From Gloeocapsopsis dulcis (lineage in GTDB: Bacteria; Cyanobacteriota; Cyanobacteriia; Cyanobacteriales; Chroococcidiopsidaceae), in assembly GCF_032163395.1 (NCBI RefSeq), contig NZ_CP119968.1, positions 3,560,001 to 3,624,000 of the forward strand: 64,000 nt of DNA. The letters are read 5' to 3'. Made by a program: the position numbers and the translations under genes. The notes beneath the pieces are model-generated. The model saw only the letters and a program-made list of their open reading frames with translations. It was not told the DNA's origin and did not search any database. Positions 47,326 through 56,905 of this stretch are shown here, one piece after another. How positions within the stretch are numbered: the stretch's first letter is position 1; each line of letters starts with the position of its first letter.

Positions 47326-48225
47326 ATGAGTCAGCAATCCAACTTGGGACTATTTATTGGTTTAGTTACTATAGATTTCATCTATTTAGCAAAATCTGTT
47401 CCTCGTAGTAATCAAAAAATAGTAGCGACTGACTATACTGTAGCTGCTGGTGGTCCCGCGACAAATGCTGCGGTTACATTCAGTTATTGGAATCAAGCAA
47501 AATTACTCGGTGTAGTAGGTTCGCATCCACTGCGAAATTTGATTGTGGCAGATTTGGAGACTTACCAAGTCACAGTTCAAGACTTAGAACCCACACAGGT
47601 GGAACCGCCGCCAGTATCCTCAATTATTGTGACAGAAGCGACAGGAGAACGGGCAATTGTTTCAATCAACGCGGTAAAAACTCAGGTTACTGGCGATCGC
47701 CTCCCTGAGGATATTTTACAAGGAGTAAATATTGTTTTAATTGATGGACATCAAATGGCAGTCGGACACGCGATCGCACGCCAAGCAAGAAAAAATAATA
47801 TCCCTGTTGTTATTGATGGCGGGAGTTGGAAACCTGGATTTGAAAAAGTCTTGCCCTTTGTAGATTATGCTGTGTGTTCGACAAATTTTTATCCTCCAGG
47901 CTGCAACAACACGGCAGAAGTCTTTGCTTATCTTACCGATATTGGCATTCCATACATCGCGATCACTCAGGGAGAAAACCCAATTCAATACCAAGCAAAC
48001 GGTAAGCACAATCGTATTACAGTTCCCAAAGTCAAAGCTGTTGACACTCTAGGGGCTGGTGATATTTTTCACGGTACTTTTTGTCATTATATTCTGCAAG
48101 CTAGCTTTCCTGAAGCTTTAGCTGCTGCTGCCTGTGTTGCTGCAAACTCTTGCCAGTTCTTCGGTACACGACGCTGGATGCAACAATTAAGTCATAATCA
48201 TGGTAAGCAGTACCCCAATAGGTAG
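47326..48225 (+). CDS. PfkB-family sugar kinase
   Basis: This 299-residue ribokinase-like enzyme has the N-terminal sugar-binding GLVTIDFIYLAKSVPRSNQK with VAAGGPATNAAV. The C-terminal PfkB motif is VDTLGAGDIFHGTFCHYIL, with the catalytic Asp in GAGD. ATP is the donor. The substrate (ribose, adenosine, fructose derivative or inositol) cannot be told. It follows the SLH gene closely and overlaps a possible early ATG (48200) of the Uma2 gene. Length is normal. Confidence 0.9.
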   Translation: MSQQSNLGLFIGLVTIDFIYLAKSVPRSNQKIVATDYTVAAGGPATNAAVTFSYWNQAKLLGVVGSHPLRNLIVADLETYQVTVQDLEPTQVEPPPVSSIIVTEATGERAIVSINAVKTQVTGDRLPEDILQGVNIVLIDGHQMAVGHAIARQARKNNIPVVIDGGSWKPGFEKVLPFVDYAVCSTNFYPPGCNNTAEVFAYLTDIGIPYIAITQGENPIQYQANGKHNRITVPKVKAVDTLGAGDIFHGTFCHYILQASFPEALAAAACVAANSCQFFGTRRWMQQLSHNHGKQYPNR

Positions 48226-48232
48226 CTTAACG

Positions 48233-48814
48233 ATGACACTCGCTACACAACAATACTCTACTAGAGATATTACTGACACATCACTAGAAGTCAATGTTTC
48301 AATTAATTCATTAGAAAACTTCGTGACTCATCCTGTAGATGATGCAGAATGGGTAGATGGGCAGGTAGTAGAAAAAACAGGAATGACAGTTAAGCACGGC
48401 GTAATTCAAGGTAGACTATCTTACTACTGGAGAAGTTACATCATGTCAACTGGACAAGGTGGAGAGCCTTGTACAGAAGCTCCGTGTCGTACTATTAAGC
48501 AAGTACGTCGTCCCGATGTAGCTTATATTACTCCTGAATTACTTGCTCAATTTGGTCAACCTGCAACTTTTCCCCAAAGTTTTCCGTTAACTGCCGAGAT
48601 TGCTTCTCCGACAGATATGGCAGAAGAGTTATTTGCCAAAGCTAAAGAATATTTAGAATCAGGTTGTGCAGAAGTATGGTTAGTATTTCCTGAAGCACAA
48701 TGGATATTCATTCTGACTCAAAATCAGCATTTGTGGTTTACAGCAAATGAAGTAATAAGCACTCAAGTTGTGTTGACTGGTTTTAGTGTTGCTGTGCAGG
48801 AACTTTTAGCTTAG
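48233..48814 (+). CDS. Uma2 (DUF820) family putative restriction endonuclease
   Basis: The protein has 193 residues from ATG 48233; ATG 48200 would overlap the kinase gene. It has the Uma2 fold related to PD-(D/E)XK nucleases: GQVVEKTGMTVKHGVIQGRL, RRPDVAYITPELL with the conserved Pro-Asp, then LTAEIASPTDMAEEL where most members have VEVLSPSD. Val-Glu is replaced by Ala-Glu, but the Glu is kept. C-terminal GCAEVWLVFPEAQWIFI is typical. The family is hugely expanded in cyanobacteria and its role is unsettled. Confidence 0.85.
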   Translation: MTLATQQYSTRDITDTSLEVNVSINSLENFVTHPVDDAEWVDGQVVEKTGMTVKHGVIQGRLSYYWRSYIMSTGQGGEPCTEAPCRTIKQVRRPDVAYITPELLAQFGQPATFPQSFPLTAEIASPTDMAEELFAKAKEYLESGCAEVWLVFPEAQWIFILTQNQHLWFTANEVISTQVVLTGFSVAVQELLA

Positions 48815-48892
48815 CCAACTAATTGATTGAGATAGCCAACGAAACGAAGGCAATGGGATAGAATCTAGGGGTTCATCGACGCTGGTGGCATA

Positions 48893-49750
48893 ATGAAAGA
48901 TTTAGCGGAAATTTTAGCGATCGCTCGTTCAGTAGGTTGGGGAGCGTCGTATTTGTTACGCTCTTATTACCAAGGTGATATTAACGAAGGTAATCTGGAA
49001 ATTAAAGATAAAAAAGATGGTCCTGTAACCTCAGCAGATCTTGCAGTGAGCCACTATATCTTAGATAAACTCAAAAGCAATTTGGCAGATGAAGACTTTG
49101 CTTACATGAGCGAAGAAACTTATAAGTTGCAATCTCCTGAGTATTTTAATAAACCTTGGGTTTGGATTATTGATCCATTGGATGGAACGCGAGACTTTAT
49201 TGACAAAACTGGCGAATATGCAGTTCACATTGCTTTAGTTAAAGATAAGCGTCCCGTGCTTGCAATTGTAGCGTGCCCAGAGTTAGAAAAATTGTATTAT
49301 GCAACGCTTGGTGGTGGTACTTTTGCTGAAACTCGTGATGGTTCAGTCACGCCGATTAAAGTTTCAGAACGCAATCAAGCCGAAGACTTAACTCTAGTTG
49401 TTAGCCGCACGCACCGCGATCAGCGCTTCAATCAATTGTTAGAACATCTTCCTTGCAAGAAACAAAAATTTGTCGGTAGTGTCGGCTGCAAAATTGCCAC
49501 AATTATTGAACAAGAAGCAGATGTTTATATTTCGCTTTCTGGTAAATCTGCACCAAAAGACTGGGATATGGCTGCACCAGAGTTGATTCTTACCGAAGCT
49601 GGCGGACAGTTTACACACTTTAATGGCGATCCTTTACAATACAACACCGGAGATGTTAATCAATGGGGTGGTTTAATGGCGAGCAATGGTCATTGTCACA
49701 TGCAACTATGTCAAGAAGCTGATAGAATTCTGGCTCAGATAGACAGTTGA
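48893..49750 (+). CDS. cysQ: 3'(2'),5'-bisphosphate nucleotidase
   Basis: This 285-residue Li-sensitive inositol-phosphatase-fold enzyme removes 3'-phosphate from PAP, a by-product of sulfate assimilation. Metal sites: KKDGPVTSADLAVSHYI, EET, IIDPLDGTRDFIDKTGEYAV and WDMAAPELILTEAGG. It is near-identical in layout to cyanobacterial CysQ. Inositol monophosphatase activity is an alternative for the fold. Stand-alone gene, ATG 48893. Confidence 0.93.
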   Translation: MKDLAEILAIARSVGWGASYLLRSYYQGDINEGNLEIKDKKDGPVTSADLAVSHYILDKLKSNLADEDFAYMSEETYKLQSPEYFNKPWVWIIDPLDGTRDFIDKTGEYAVHIALVKDKRPVLAIVACPELEKLYYATLGGGTFAETRDGSVTPIKVSERNQAEDLTLVVSRTHRDQRFNQLLEHLPCKKQKFVGSVGCKIATIIEQEADVYISLSGKSAPKDWDMAAPELILTEAGGQFTHFNGDPLQYNTGDVNQWGGLMASNGHCHMQLCQEADRILAQIDS

Positions 49751-49845
49751 TAAGTCACGCGGATTATGAGCGTTTCGATTTGAGTTATGTACTTCCGGTT
49801 GGGGTTGCTAATTGTTCGTGACTAATAGAAGAATTGTTCTTTGCT

Positions 49846-49876
49846 CTTAGCCATTAGCGATTAGCGATTAGCCAAC
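49846..49876 (+). repeat. Heptamer tandem repeat tract (TTAGCGA)
   Basis: TAGCCATTAGCGATTAGCGATTAGCC style units repeat every seven bases upstream of the next Uma2 gene; a short tandem repeat of the cyanobacterial type. Confidence 0.6.
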
Positions 49877-49955
49877 AGGTTGTAACATTCACAAACCATT
49901 GAGAATCGCTGTAGTATATAAGTACCAGTAATGGGTATATACCTCTGAAACAGCC

Positions 49956-50708
49956 ATGTCAGAAATTACCCTTGAAGAATTAGGTGTGGCATTGCCCCCT
50001 ACTCAAGACGAATTGCCTTGCGATGATGGTATTCCGATAGAAACCCAACGGCATAAAGTTCAAATGAATTTGCTAATTCATAGCTTATTACCTTGGCTCG
50101 ACCAGCGATCGGATGGATACGCGAGTGGCAATATGTTTGTCTACTTTAGTCTGGCGCAAGTACGCAATCAAGACTTTAGAGGACCAGACTTTTTTGCGGT
50201 GTTAGGAGTACCAAAAAAAGAACGCAAAAGTTGGGTAGTGTGGGAAGAAGGAAAAGCACCAGATGTTGTTATTGAGTTACTTTCTGACAGCACTGCACAA
50301 GCAGATAAAAATGAAAAGAAGCTAATCTATCAAAACCAACTACGTGTACCAGAATATTTTTGGTTTGACCCATTTAATCCTAACGATTGGGCTGGATTTT
50401 TCTTAAAGCATGGAGTTTACCATCCTATAACGCCTAATGCTCAAAACCAATTAGTCAGCCAGTCTCTCGGTTTAGCATTACAGCATTGGCAAGGTACATA
50501 CGAAGGTGTGGAAGCTACTTGGTTACGCTGGGCAACTTTAGACGGAGAATTGTTGCCAACTTTTGAAGAACAAGAACGCCAACGCGCTGAACAAGCACAG
50601 TCTTTGTTGCAACAGACTATTCGGAATTTGTTACAAGAAGGAATGACTGTAGAACAAGTAGCCAGGTTAACAGGTTTATCGCAGGTGCAAATAGAACAAT
50701 TTAGATGA
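49956..50708 (+). CDS. Uma2 (DUF820) family protein, C-terminally extended
   Basis: This 250-residue protein carries the Uma2 core FRGPDFFAVLGVPKKERKSW followed by GKAPDVVIELLSDSTAQADK, keeping the Pro-Asp and Glu-x-Leu-Ser active-site residues. Residues 208-250 are an extra helical tail (EEQERQRAEQAQSLLQQTIR then AGL-like ARLTGLSQVQIEQF), common in long cyanobacterial Uma2 proteins and like a small coiled coil plus HTH. A heptamer repeat lies upstream. Function as nuclease is assumed from the fold only. Confidence 0.87.
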   Translation: MSEITLEELGVALPPTQDELPCDDGIPIETQRHKVQMNLLIHSLLPWLDQRSDGYASGNMFVYFSLAQVRNQDFRGPDFFAVLGVPKKERKSWVVWEEGKAPDVVIELLSDSTAQADKNEKKLIYQNQLRVPEYFWFDPFNPNDWAGFFLKHGVYHPITPNAQNQLVSQSLGLALQHWQGTYEGVEATWLRWATLDGELLPTFEEQERQRAEQAQSLLQQTIRNLLQEGMTVEQVARLTGLSQVQIEQFR

Positions 50709-50741
50709 AACTTGCGCTATTTAGCTTTCCCGAAGCCAGGT

Positions 50742-50793
50742 AATTGGTCATTGGCAAGAATATTCATTAACAATTACCCATTACTCATTACCC
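50742..50793 (+). repeat. TAATTGGTCATTGG / CATTACCCATTACTC repeat tract
   Basis: AATTGGTCATTGG followed by ACAATTACCCATTACTCATTACCC are short near-tandem units like those between groES and groEL. Confidence 0.55.
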
Positions 50794-50845
50794 ACCTCAA
50801 AAAATGTAATTTCTATCAAACTCACCTTATTTATGACTTGTGAGG

Positions 50846-51733
50846 TTAAATTTCAGCTACTGCGCGTTCAATTAAGCGACGTGCTAATGTTTGCGTACCA
50901 GTGTGTTCGTAGTAGTTTGTCGCCACATCGAGAAATGCCGCTAGATAGTCTAATTTATCGTCAGCAACTTCTATTGTTTGTTGGAGATTATTGACCACTT
51001 TTTGTGGTGTGAGATTCCGTGAAGAAACAAGCCCACTCATCCAACCTTTAACTGAGTCAAAGCTTTCACCAATAAACAGCAGTTTATTGAGAGAAGTCAC
51101 TCCTGGAATTACATCACTTATCCGTTGAAAAGTTGCGTTCTTTTCTAACTCTTTGGGATTTGTGTCATTGAGAACTGATTGCGCTTTAAGGATAAAATCT
51201 GGTCCTAACGGAATTAAACCATCTACACAAACTAAAGCAACCATCCGCATTAATGATTCGCTACTGTAGTCAGCTAAAGAGGCGACAAAATCACCAATAC
51301 TGTCTCCAGGGATGCCGTTAATGTAGCAAAATGCAACTAATTCCGCGACTAATTTGAGACTTAAATCTATTGTTTGTGCTTTGTCAGCTTTGGGAGTTAG
51401 GCGATTTAAGAATCCTAAAAGCGGAACACGTTCACCGATTTTATTGGCTAATGCTGCTGTACCCAAGGCAACATCAGTACTATCAACCGTTTGATACAAC
51501 CACATGGCACGTTGGTAGCCCTGTGAGCGATCATTGTAGAGATAAATTGCCCGTTCGCCAATTTGTTGAATTAACCCTTCGTCGGTTTCGCCTGTAACAA
51601 CACGAATTGTGTTTTCAAATCCTGTCACATTTTGCCACTGACCAGGGATCACAAAATCTAACGATCGCAGCATCGAGACAGTTAAGTTATTGGTTGGCAG
51701 ATTATCAACCAATTTTTGGATTGGTTTACTCAC
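50846..51733 (-). CDS. Conserved cyanobacterial protein of unknown function
   Basis: This 295-residue, soluble, mainly helical protein begins MSKPIQKLVDNLPTNNLTVS. No signal peptide. There are hydrophobic amphipathic helices such as LSLKLVAELVAFCYINGIPG and MRMVALVCVDGLIPLGPDFI, which suggest a repeat-like helical bundle. I do not recognise the family and see no catalytic motif. ATG 51733 has AGGAGG upstream on the minus strand (CAGGAGGCTTACGTG). It precedes nothing in the same direction closer than the repeat tract, so it seems monocistronic, though a lipoprotein gene lies 46 bases upstream. Confidence 0.75.
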   Translation of the reverse strand: MSKPIQKLVDNLPTNNLTVSMLRSLDFVIPGQWQNVTGFENTIRVVTGETDEGLIQQIGERAIYLYNDRSQGYQRAMWLYQTVDSTDVALGTAALANKIGERVPLLGFLNRLTPKADKAQTIDLSLKLVAELVAFCYINGIPGDSIGDFVASLADYSSESLMRMVALVCVDGLIPLGPDFILKAQSVLNDTNPKELEKNATFQRISDVIPGVTSLNKLLFIGESFDSVKGWMSGLVSSRNLTPQKVVNNLQQTIEVADDKLDYLAAFLDVATNYYEHTGTQTLARRLIERAVAEI

Positions 51734-51779
51734 GTAAGCCTCCTGTATTTAAGGTTATCTGTTTTAAACTGGGCTATAA

Positions 51780-52289
51780 TTACTGCAATTTTGCAAGACC
51801 TTGGTAATCGAATTGTTTTAATAAAGCTTCGCGATCGCTAGCGGTAAATGACGCATCGCGGGATAATACTTTCACTTGATAGCGATCTGCAACTAGCACT
51901 GCTGTTTGTGTATTACCAATTTCCACTGCAGGATAACCGACGATCTGTTTTGTCGTATTCTTAAATTTTGCCGCAGCTGTCGGAAGGCTGCGTGTATCTG
52001 AAATCGCCATCAACGCTAGATCCTTGCCGTCTTTTTTCAACTTAGCTTCAGCAAAACCTTTTTTCTCCTGAGTATAAACTCGTTCGTAACCGCGACTAGC
52101 AGCCGGAAAGAATGGATTGAAACTACTACCTTGAGTGGCATTAGCAACAGCTTGACCACTTTTTTGTTGGCTACTCGTCTCTTGTACCTGGTCAAAACGC
52201 GAGGAGGCTTGAGGCTGACAAGCTGTCACAAACAATAACATTGAGAGTAAAAAAGCCACCAAAATTCTACGTGCATTGGGAAAAATCAT
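51780..52289 (-). CDS. Predicted lipoprotein of unknown function
   Basis: The protein has 169 residues from ATG 52289, with AAGGA upstream. A lipoprotein signal peptide ends in the lipobox LLFVTAC-Q, so the mature Cys is at about residue 24. A Gln/Ser-rich linker follows, then a globular domain (YERVYTQEKKGFAEAKLKKD, KQIVGYPAVEIGNTQTAVLV, YQVKVLSRD). Such membrane-anchored small proteins are common in cyanobacteria; I cannot name a function. It is 46 bases from the next gene on the same strand (50846-51733), so the two may be one transcript. Confidence 0.8.
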   Translation of the reverse strand: MIFPNARRILVAFLLSMLLFVTACQPQASSRFDQVQETSSQQKSGQAVANATQGSSFNPFFPAASRGYERVYTQEKKGFAEAKLKKDGKDLALMAISDTRSLPTAAAKFKNTTKQIVGYPAVEIGNTQTAVLVADRYQVKVLSRDASFTASDREALLKQFDYQGLAKLQ

Positions 52290-52490
52290 CAAATTTCCTT
52301 AATACTTACTACGGCATTAGAAGTGAACCCCTTCTTCCTACAGACTAAAGTCTGAGGCTTGACAAACCAAGTGTACCTACGCACACTTCATAGCTCTTTC
52401 CATGATTAAACCAGGAATCGCGGTATGATTCTGATTAGCTGCGAGGCTTTAATAATTCCCTGAGCTTTGATCCCCGATCGCTAAACTCTC

Positions 52491-53132
52491 TTATTTGCGG
52501 TAAGCAATTACAGCATAAAAAGGATCGCCCCCACCAGCACCTAACCATTGCAAGATTGGTGCTTTGGATTGACGTGCAATGACTTCGGGAGGAGTAAATC
52601 CAGGTACTGATTCAAAGTAGTGTTTGACTAACTCAACTCGGCTAGCTTCCGAACCCTCACGCCATGCTTCGATTGCTTTTTGAAAAAACATTCGGTTGGA
52701 GAAGCTAACAATTGCAACTCCACCAGGCTTGAGAACGCGATGAATTTCAGAAAATACAGCTTCGGGATATTGTAGATACTGCACCGATACTGTGTTGAGT
52801 ACCGCATCAAAATCTTGGTCTTTGAGCGGAAACTTAGGGTTTTCGTTGAGATTCTGGACAAAATAATGATTTAATTGCGGATTACGTGCTAATTCTTCCT
52901 CATTCAGCCCGTGTCCTTCAATATGAGCAAATTCTATATCTTTGGGTAGATGTGATACCCAACTACTCATCATGTCAAAGATGCGCGTGTTTGGCTTGAG
53001 GCGATCGCGATACAAATCTGTTAACTGTTGAATGAATCCGTCATCAACGTGCGTCACGAACCTCGAATCAGCGTAAAACTGCTGATCGTCGGAACTATCT
53101 AATTTTTGTCTTTGGTTAGGTCGTAGCATCAT
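52491..53132 (-). CDS. Class I SAM-dependent methyltransferase
   Basis: This 213-residue Methyltransf_11-like enzyme has a motif I region RIFDMMSSWVSHLP, which lacks the usual GxGxG but is a form found repeatedly in cyanobacteria. Post-I is HIEGHGLNEEELARN, motif II FDAVLNTVSVQYLQYP and motif III HRVLKPGGVAIVSFSN. The substrate is unknown. ATG 53132 (MMLRPNQRQK). The gene is alone, next to a decayed Uma2 gene. Confidence 0.85.
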   Translation of the reverse strand: MMLRPNQRQKLDSSDDQQFYADSRFVTHVDDGFIQQLTDLYRDRLKPNTRIFDMMSSWVSHLPKDIEFAHIEGHGLNEEELARNPQLNHYFVQNLNENPKFPLKDQDFDAVLNTVSVQYLQYPEAVFSEIHRVLKPGGVAIVSFSNRMFFQKAIEAWREGSEASRVELVKHYFESVPGFTPPEVIARQSKAPILQWLGAGGGDPFYAVIAYRK

Positions 53133-53240
53133 AATATATGTGATGAAATTATAGCTCTCCCTTCTCAGTTTAGAAAAAATTACAAAGTGTAAAGCTAGCT
53201 TATGGGATATGTGATCGCTTTAGTAATTTTGTGGTGTAGT

Positions 53241-53526
53241 TTATAGCTGTGCTGCAGTAAAAATTTGTTGTGCCATTAGCTGTAAATCAGGAAACACTGA
53301 AAAAATTAGTAGATCGCAACTTCTGAATAATCGTTTTTGATATTCATCGGCACTTAAAGTACAAATAGTGATTATAGGTTGCTTAGGTTTACCGATATAC
53401 TGCTACTTGTTCATGAGGTCCAGTCGGCTCCATTTTGACTAGTTCCCCATCAATGAGTTCATAGCGGTCATTATCACAATACTGCGAAGTAAATTCATCA
53501 ACAGTGATTAGCGTTGATTGAACCAT
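53241..53526 (-). pseudogene. Uma2 (DUF820) gene with internal deletion
   Basis: ATG 53526 starts MVQSTLITVDEFTSQYCDND, RYELIDGELVKMEPTGPHEQ, a Uma2 N-terminus, but the frame ends at TAA 53389 after 45 codons. In another frame directly downstream, IGKPKQPIITICTLSADEYQ, KRLFRSCDLL and LQLMAQQIFTAAQL make a Uma2 C-terminus ending at TAA 53241. The catalytic middle (PD and ExL) is deleted. Dead relic. Confidence 0.8.
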
Positions 53527-53623
53527 TTTGAGCCTATACTATAGCGTTCTAACTTTCAACTTAATACATAATTGTGCGATCGCATCTACCAGCAATCAAG
53601 TATCAGCCATCCTGTAGATTTTA

Positions 53624-53971
53624 CTATGCTAAATCAGCTGCAATTTGATCTGTTTTTGCTGCCATAATGAAATCATTACGGTGGAGTCCAGAGATGGCAT
53701 GAGTCCACCAACTGACTTTAACCTTGCCCCACTCCGTAAGTAATGCAGGGTGATGTCCTTCGGCTTCTGCAGTTGCACCAACACGGTTGGTAAAATCAAG
53801 CCCCGATTGAAAATCGGAAAACTTATAAGTACGTTCTAAATGCTGTTCCCCGTCTACTTCTACAATATTCCAGTCAGGAATTTGTGGTTTGAGTTCGGCA
53901 ATTTCTGCATCTGTGACGCGGGGTGCATCTTTATGACACGCAGTACACTTTTGTTTTACTAAAGCTTCCAT
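53624..53971 (-). CDS. phhB: 4a-hydroxytetrahydrobiopterin dehydratase (PCD)
   Basis: This 115-residue pterin-4a-carbinolamine dehydratase has the active-site segment [20 protein letters not shown] then [17 protein letters not shown], with the His pair and the later His typical of the family. It dehydrates the carbinolamine formed by aromatic hydroxylases; in cyanobacteria it also fits the molybdopterin/pterin context and may support folate-type pterins. The N-terminal KCTACHK Cys pair is common in plant/cyanobacterial forms. With folE it shows an active pterin metabolism. ATG 53971. Confidence 0.93.
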   Translation of the reverse strand: MEALVKQKCTACHKDAPRVTDAEIAELKPQIPDWNIVEVDGEQHLERTYKFSDFQSGLDFTNRVGATAEAEGHHPALLTEWGKVKVSWWTHAISGLHRNDFIMAAKTDQIAADLA

Positions 53972-54109
53972 AGTTCCCTCTTACTGTAAATAAACTGATG
54001 TGACTGCTTGTGGTGTTACTGGGCTACTTGCACTTTAGCAAATACGATAATGCAGATGCGAGAAGCTTTCATCTACTGTAGAAAAAGCAATATAAACAAG
54101 TAACTCACA

Positions 54110-56008
54110 ATGCAAACTCTAACAGAAGCTCAATCATCCAAGCTACCACCGCTGATTCCGCGTGAAATTCTCTTTGGGAATCCCGAACGCGCGCGTCCGC
54201 AGTTATCTCCTGATGGGAAATATTTAGCGTATATTGCACCCGATGAGAAGAATGTTTTACAAGTGTGGCTGCGTACAGTAGGACAAGAAGACGATCGCAA
54301 ACTCACCGACGATAAAAAACGCGGTATCCGCATTTATTTTTGGACATATGAAGGCGAACAGTTAATTTATCTCCAAGATACCGATGGTGATGAAAACTGG
54401 CATTTGTACTCGGTAAATATTAAAACTCAGATTGTCCGTGATTTAACGCCCTTTCAAGGAATTCAAGCACAACCAGTGGGACTTGATCCACACTTTCCCA
54501 ATGAGATTTTAGTAGGGTTGAATCTACAAGATCTGCGCAAGCATGATGTCTATCGGATTAACTTAAAAAATGGTGCAGTCGAGTTTGATACCGAAAATCC
54601 AGGAAATATTGTAGGTTGGTTAGCAGATGCACGGTTTCAGATCAAAGCGGCGATCGCAACGACCCCAGATGGTGGTTCAGATCTTTTATATCAGGAAACA
54701 TTAGATCAAGAATGGCAATTGTTACGCCATTGGGGACCAGATGATGAAGGTTATCCAGCACTTTTTTCTAATGATGGTCAAACGCTGTACCTGATTGCTA
54801 GTCACGAGGCAAACACGCAAAGGCTAATTGCTTTAAATTTAGCGACTCGTGAAGAAACTATTATTGCTGAAGATTCTCAGTATGATGTTGATGGTGTCCT
54901 TGTTCAACCACTGTCGCGTCGAATTCAAGCTGTTTCTTTCTACAAAGATAAAGAAGAGTGGCAAATTCTCGATCAAAGTATCACACCGGATTTTGCAGCA
55001 ATTTCGCAGGTACATCATGGGGAATTTGGTATTGGTAGCCGCGATTTAGCAGATAAAACTTGGTTAGTGTCTTACCTAACTGATGACGGTCCCGTTTATT
55101 ACTACACTTATGATCGCGAGTCGAAAAATAGCACTTTACTATTTAGCAACCAACCCAAACTTGAAGGCTTGCAACTAGCATCAATGCAACCTATTTCCTA
55201 TCCTGCGCGAGATGGATTAACAATCTACGGCTACTTAACAACACCTGTAGGAATCGAACCAAAGAATTTACCAACAGTACTGTTAGTTCACGGTGGACCT
55301 TGGGCACGGGATACTTGGGGTTACGATCCTGAAGTGCAATGGTTGGCAAATCGCGGCTATGCAGTATTGCAAGTCAATTTTCGAGGTTCTACAGGTTACG
55401 GTAAAAACTTCCTCAACGCAGGTAATCGCGAGTGGGGTGCAAAAATGCACGATGACTTGATTGATGCGGTGAACTGGCTAGTCGAACAGGGAATTTCTGA
55501 TCCGCAAAAAATTGCAATTATGGGGGGTTCGTATGGTGGTTATGCGACTTTAGTTGGATTAACGTTTACTCCTGAGGTGTTTGCTGCGGGTGTGGATATT
55601 GTTGGTCCTAGTAACTTAATTACGATGATGGAAAGTATTCCCCCGTACTGGGAACCGCTAAGAGCAATGGAAGCGCATCGTATTGGTAATCTAGAGACAG
55701 AACAGGAGTTTTTAAAGTCGCGATCGCCTTTATTCTACGCTGACCGCATCGAAAAACCACTACTGATTGCCCAAGGTGCTAACGATCCACGAGTTAAACA
55801 AGCCGAAAGCGATCAAATTGTTGCAGCAGTCAAAAACGCTGCTAAGCCTGTAGAATATGCGCTTTATACCGATGAAGGACACGGCTTTGCGCGTCCTGAA
55901 AACCGCTTGCACTTTTATGCTGTAGCTGAGGAGTTTTTAGCAAAGTACTTGGGTGGTAGATCTGAAGCGATGGGAGATATCCCTGGTCATTCTGGCGTGA
56001 TTCAATAA
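54110..56008 (+). CDS. S9 family prolyl oligopeptidase-type peptidase
   Basis: This 632-residue, two-domain serine peptidase starts with residues 20-360, a beta-propeller with repeats such as RPQLSPDGKYLAYIAPDEKN and YPALFSNDGQTLYLIAS. Residues 370-632 are an alpha/beta hydrolase: oxyanion VLLVHGGPWARD, nucleophile Ser in IMGGSYGGYATLV, Asp in GANDPRVK and His in DEGHGFARPENR. It resembles acylaminoacyl-peptidase and dipeptidyl-peptidase groups acting on short peptides in the cytosol; no signal peptide. AGTAACTCACA upstream of ATG 54110 gives no strong Shine-Dalgarno. Confidence 0.93.
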   Translation: MQTLTEAQSSKLPPLIPREILFGNPERARPQLSPDGKYLAYIAPDEKNVLQVWLRTVGQEDDRKLTDDKKRGIRIYFWTYEGEQLIYLQDTDGDENWHLYSVNIKTQIVRDLTPFQGIQAQPVGLDPHFPNEILVGLNLQDLRKHDVYRINLKNGAVEFDTENPGNIVGWLADARFQIKAAIATTPDGGSDLLYQETLDQEWQLLRHWGPDDEGYPALFSNDGQTLYLIASHEANTQRLIALNLATREETIIAEDSQYDVDGVLVQPLSRRIQAVSFYKDKEEWQILDQSITPDFAAISQVHHGEFGIGSRDLADKTWLVSYLTDDGPVYYYTYDRESKNSTLLFSNQPKLEGLQLASMQPISYPARDGLTIYGYLTTPVGIEPKNLPTVLLVHGGPWARDTWGYDPEVQWLANRGYAVLQVNFRGSTGYGKNFLNAGNREWGAKMHDDLIDAVNWLVEQGISDPQKIAIMGGSYGGYATLVGLTFTPEVFAAGVDIVGPSNLITMMESIPPYWEPLRAMEAHRIGNLETEQEFLKSRSPLFYADRIEKPLLIAQGANDPRVKQAESDQIVAAVKNAAKPVEYALYTDEGHGFARPENRLHFYAVAEEFLAKYLGGRSEAMGDIPGHSGVIQ

Positions 56009-56011
56009 CAC

Positions 56012-56034
56012 AAGGGTGGGCAATGCCCACCTTT
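56012..56034 (+). terminator. Stem-loop after the S9 peptidase gene
   Basis: AAGGGTGGGC (56012-56021), AAT, GCCCACCTTT (56025-56034): a ten-pair hairpin with weak T-rich tail. Confidence 0.5.
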
Positions 56035-56197
56035 ACTAAGTATTTGTGCGAGTATTTCTAGAGTTATATCAAGCTAATTTTATTCGTTAATTTTGCGGCA
56101 GCGATCGCTGCTCAATTCCGCATTTTTACTCAGCTATGTATCTAGAGTAGAAGCTAAGCTTGCAGATAGCTTTTATTAATTTTATTACATCAAATCT

Positions 56198-56887
56198 ATG
56201 TTGACAGTTGCACAAGCGCGACCTGATGAATGTGCTAAGTTTATTCAACGTACTTATACACATCTTGCTGGGGCAGTTGGTGCATTCATTGTAATTGAGT
56301 TCTTACTCTTTCAGACAGGTATTGCTGAAGCGGTCACTAATTTCGTTATCGCAAGTCGGTTTACTTGGCTTGGTATTCTAGGGGCATTTGCCCTGCTAGG
56401 CTGGATATCGCGGGAGTTAGCATCAAAAGCAGATTCAGTACAAACTCAATACATTGGATTAGGAATTTATGTCGTAGCAGAAGCTTTGATCTTCGCACCT
56501 TTGTTGTACATCGCGGCAATGTTTTCCGACCCTAGTGTGATTCCAACAGCTGCGATTTTGACGCTATTACTCTTTGGTGGATTGACAACAGTTGCATTTA
56601 CAACTCGTAAGGATTTCTCCTTTTTAGGTGGAATTCTTAAAATAGGTGGTTTCATTGCTTTGGGGCTAATTATTTGTAGTATTTTGTTTGGTTTTACATT
56701 AGGACTATTTTTCTCAGTAGCAATGGTCGTATTTGCTTCAGCAGCAATTCTCTATGACACATCAAATGTGATGCATCACTACTCGAAGAATCAATATGTA
56801 GCAGCTTCGTTAGAATTATTTGCTTCAGTTGCACTATTGTTCTGGTATGTATTGCGAATCGTAATGGCACTGTCTTCACGCCGCTAA
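56198..56887 (+). CDS. Bax inhibitor-1/YccA family membrane protein
   Basis: This 229-residue protein has seven membrane helices (for example AGAVGAFIVIEFLLF, LIFAPLLYIAAMFSD, GLIICSILFGFTLGLFFSVA and LELFASVALLFWYVLRIVMA). The conserved Asp pair of the TMBIM family is seen in AAILYDTSN (sixth helix) and is the pH-sensing calcium-leak gate in studied members. Function in cyanobacteria is unknown. Starts at ATG 56198; a terminator follows. Confidence 0.9.
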   Translation: MLTVAQARPDECAKFIQRTYTHLAGAVGAFIVIEFLLFQTGIAEAVTNFVIASRFTWLGILGAFALLGWISRELASKADSVQTQYIGLGIYVVAEALIFAPLLYIAAMFSDPSVIPTAAILTLLLFGGLTTVAFTTRKDFSFLGGILKIGGFIALGLIICSILFGFTLGLFFSVAMVVFASAAILYDTSNVMHHYSKNQYVAASLELFASVALLFWYVLRIVMALSSRR

Positions 56888-56905
56888 CTATATATTTTCT
56901 AGTTA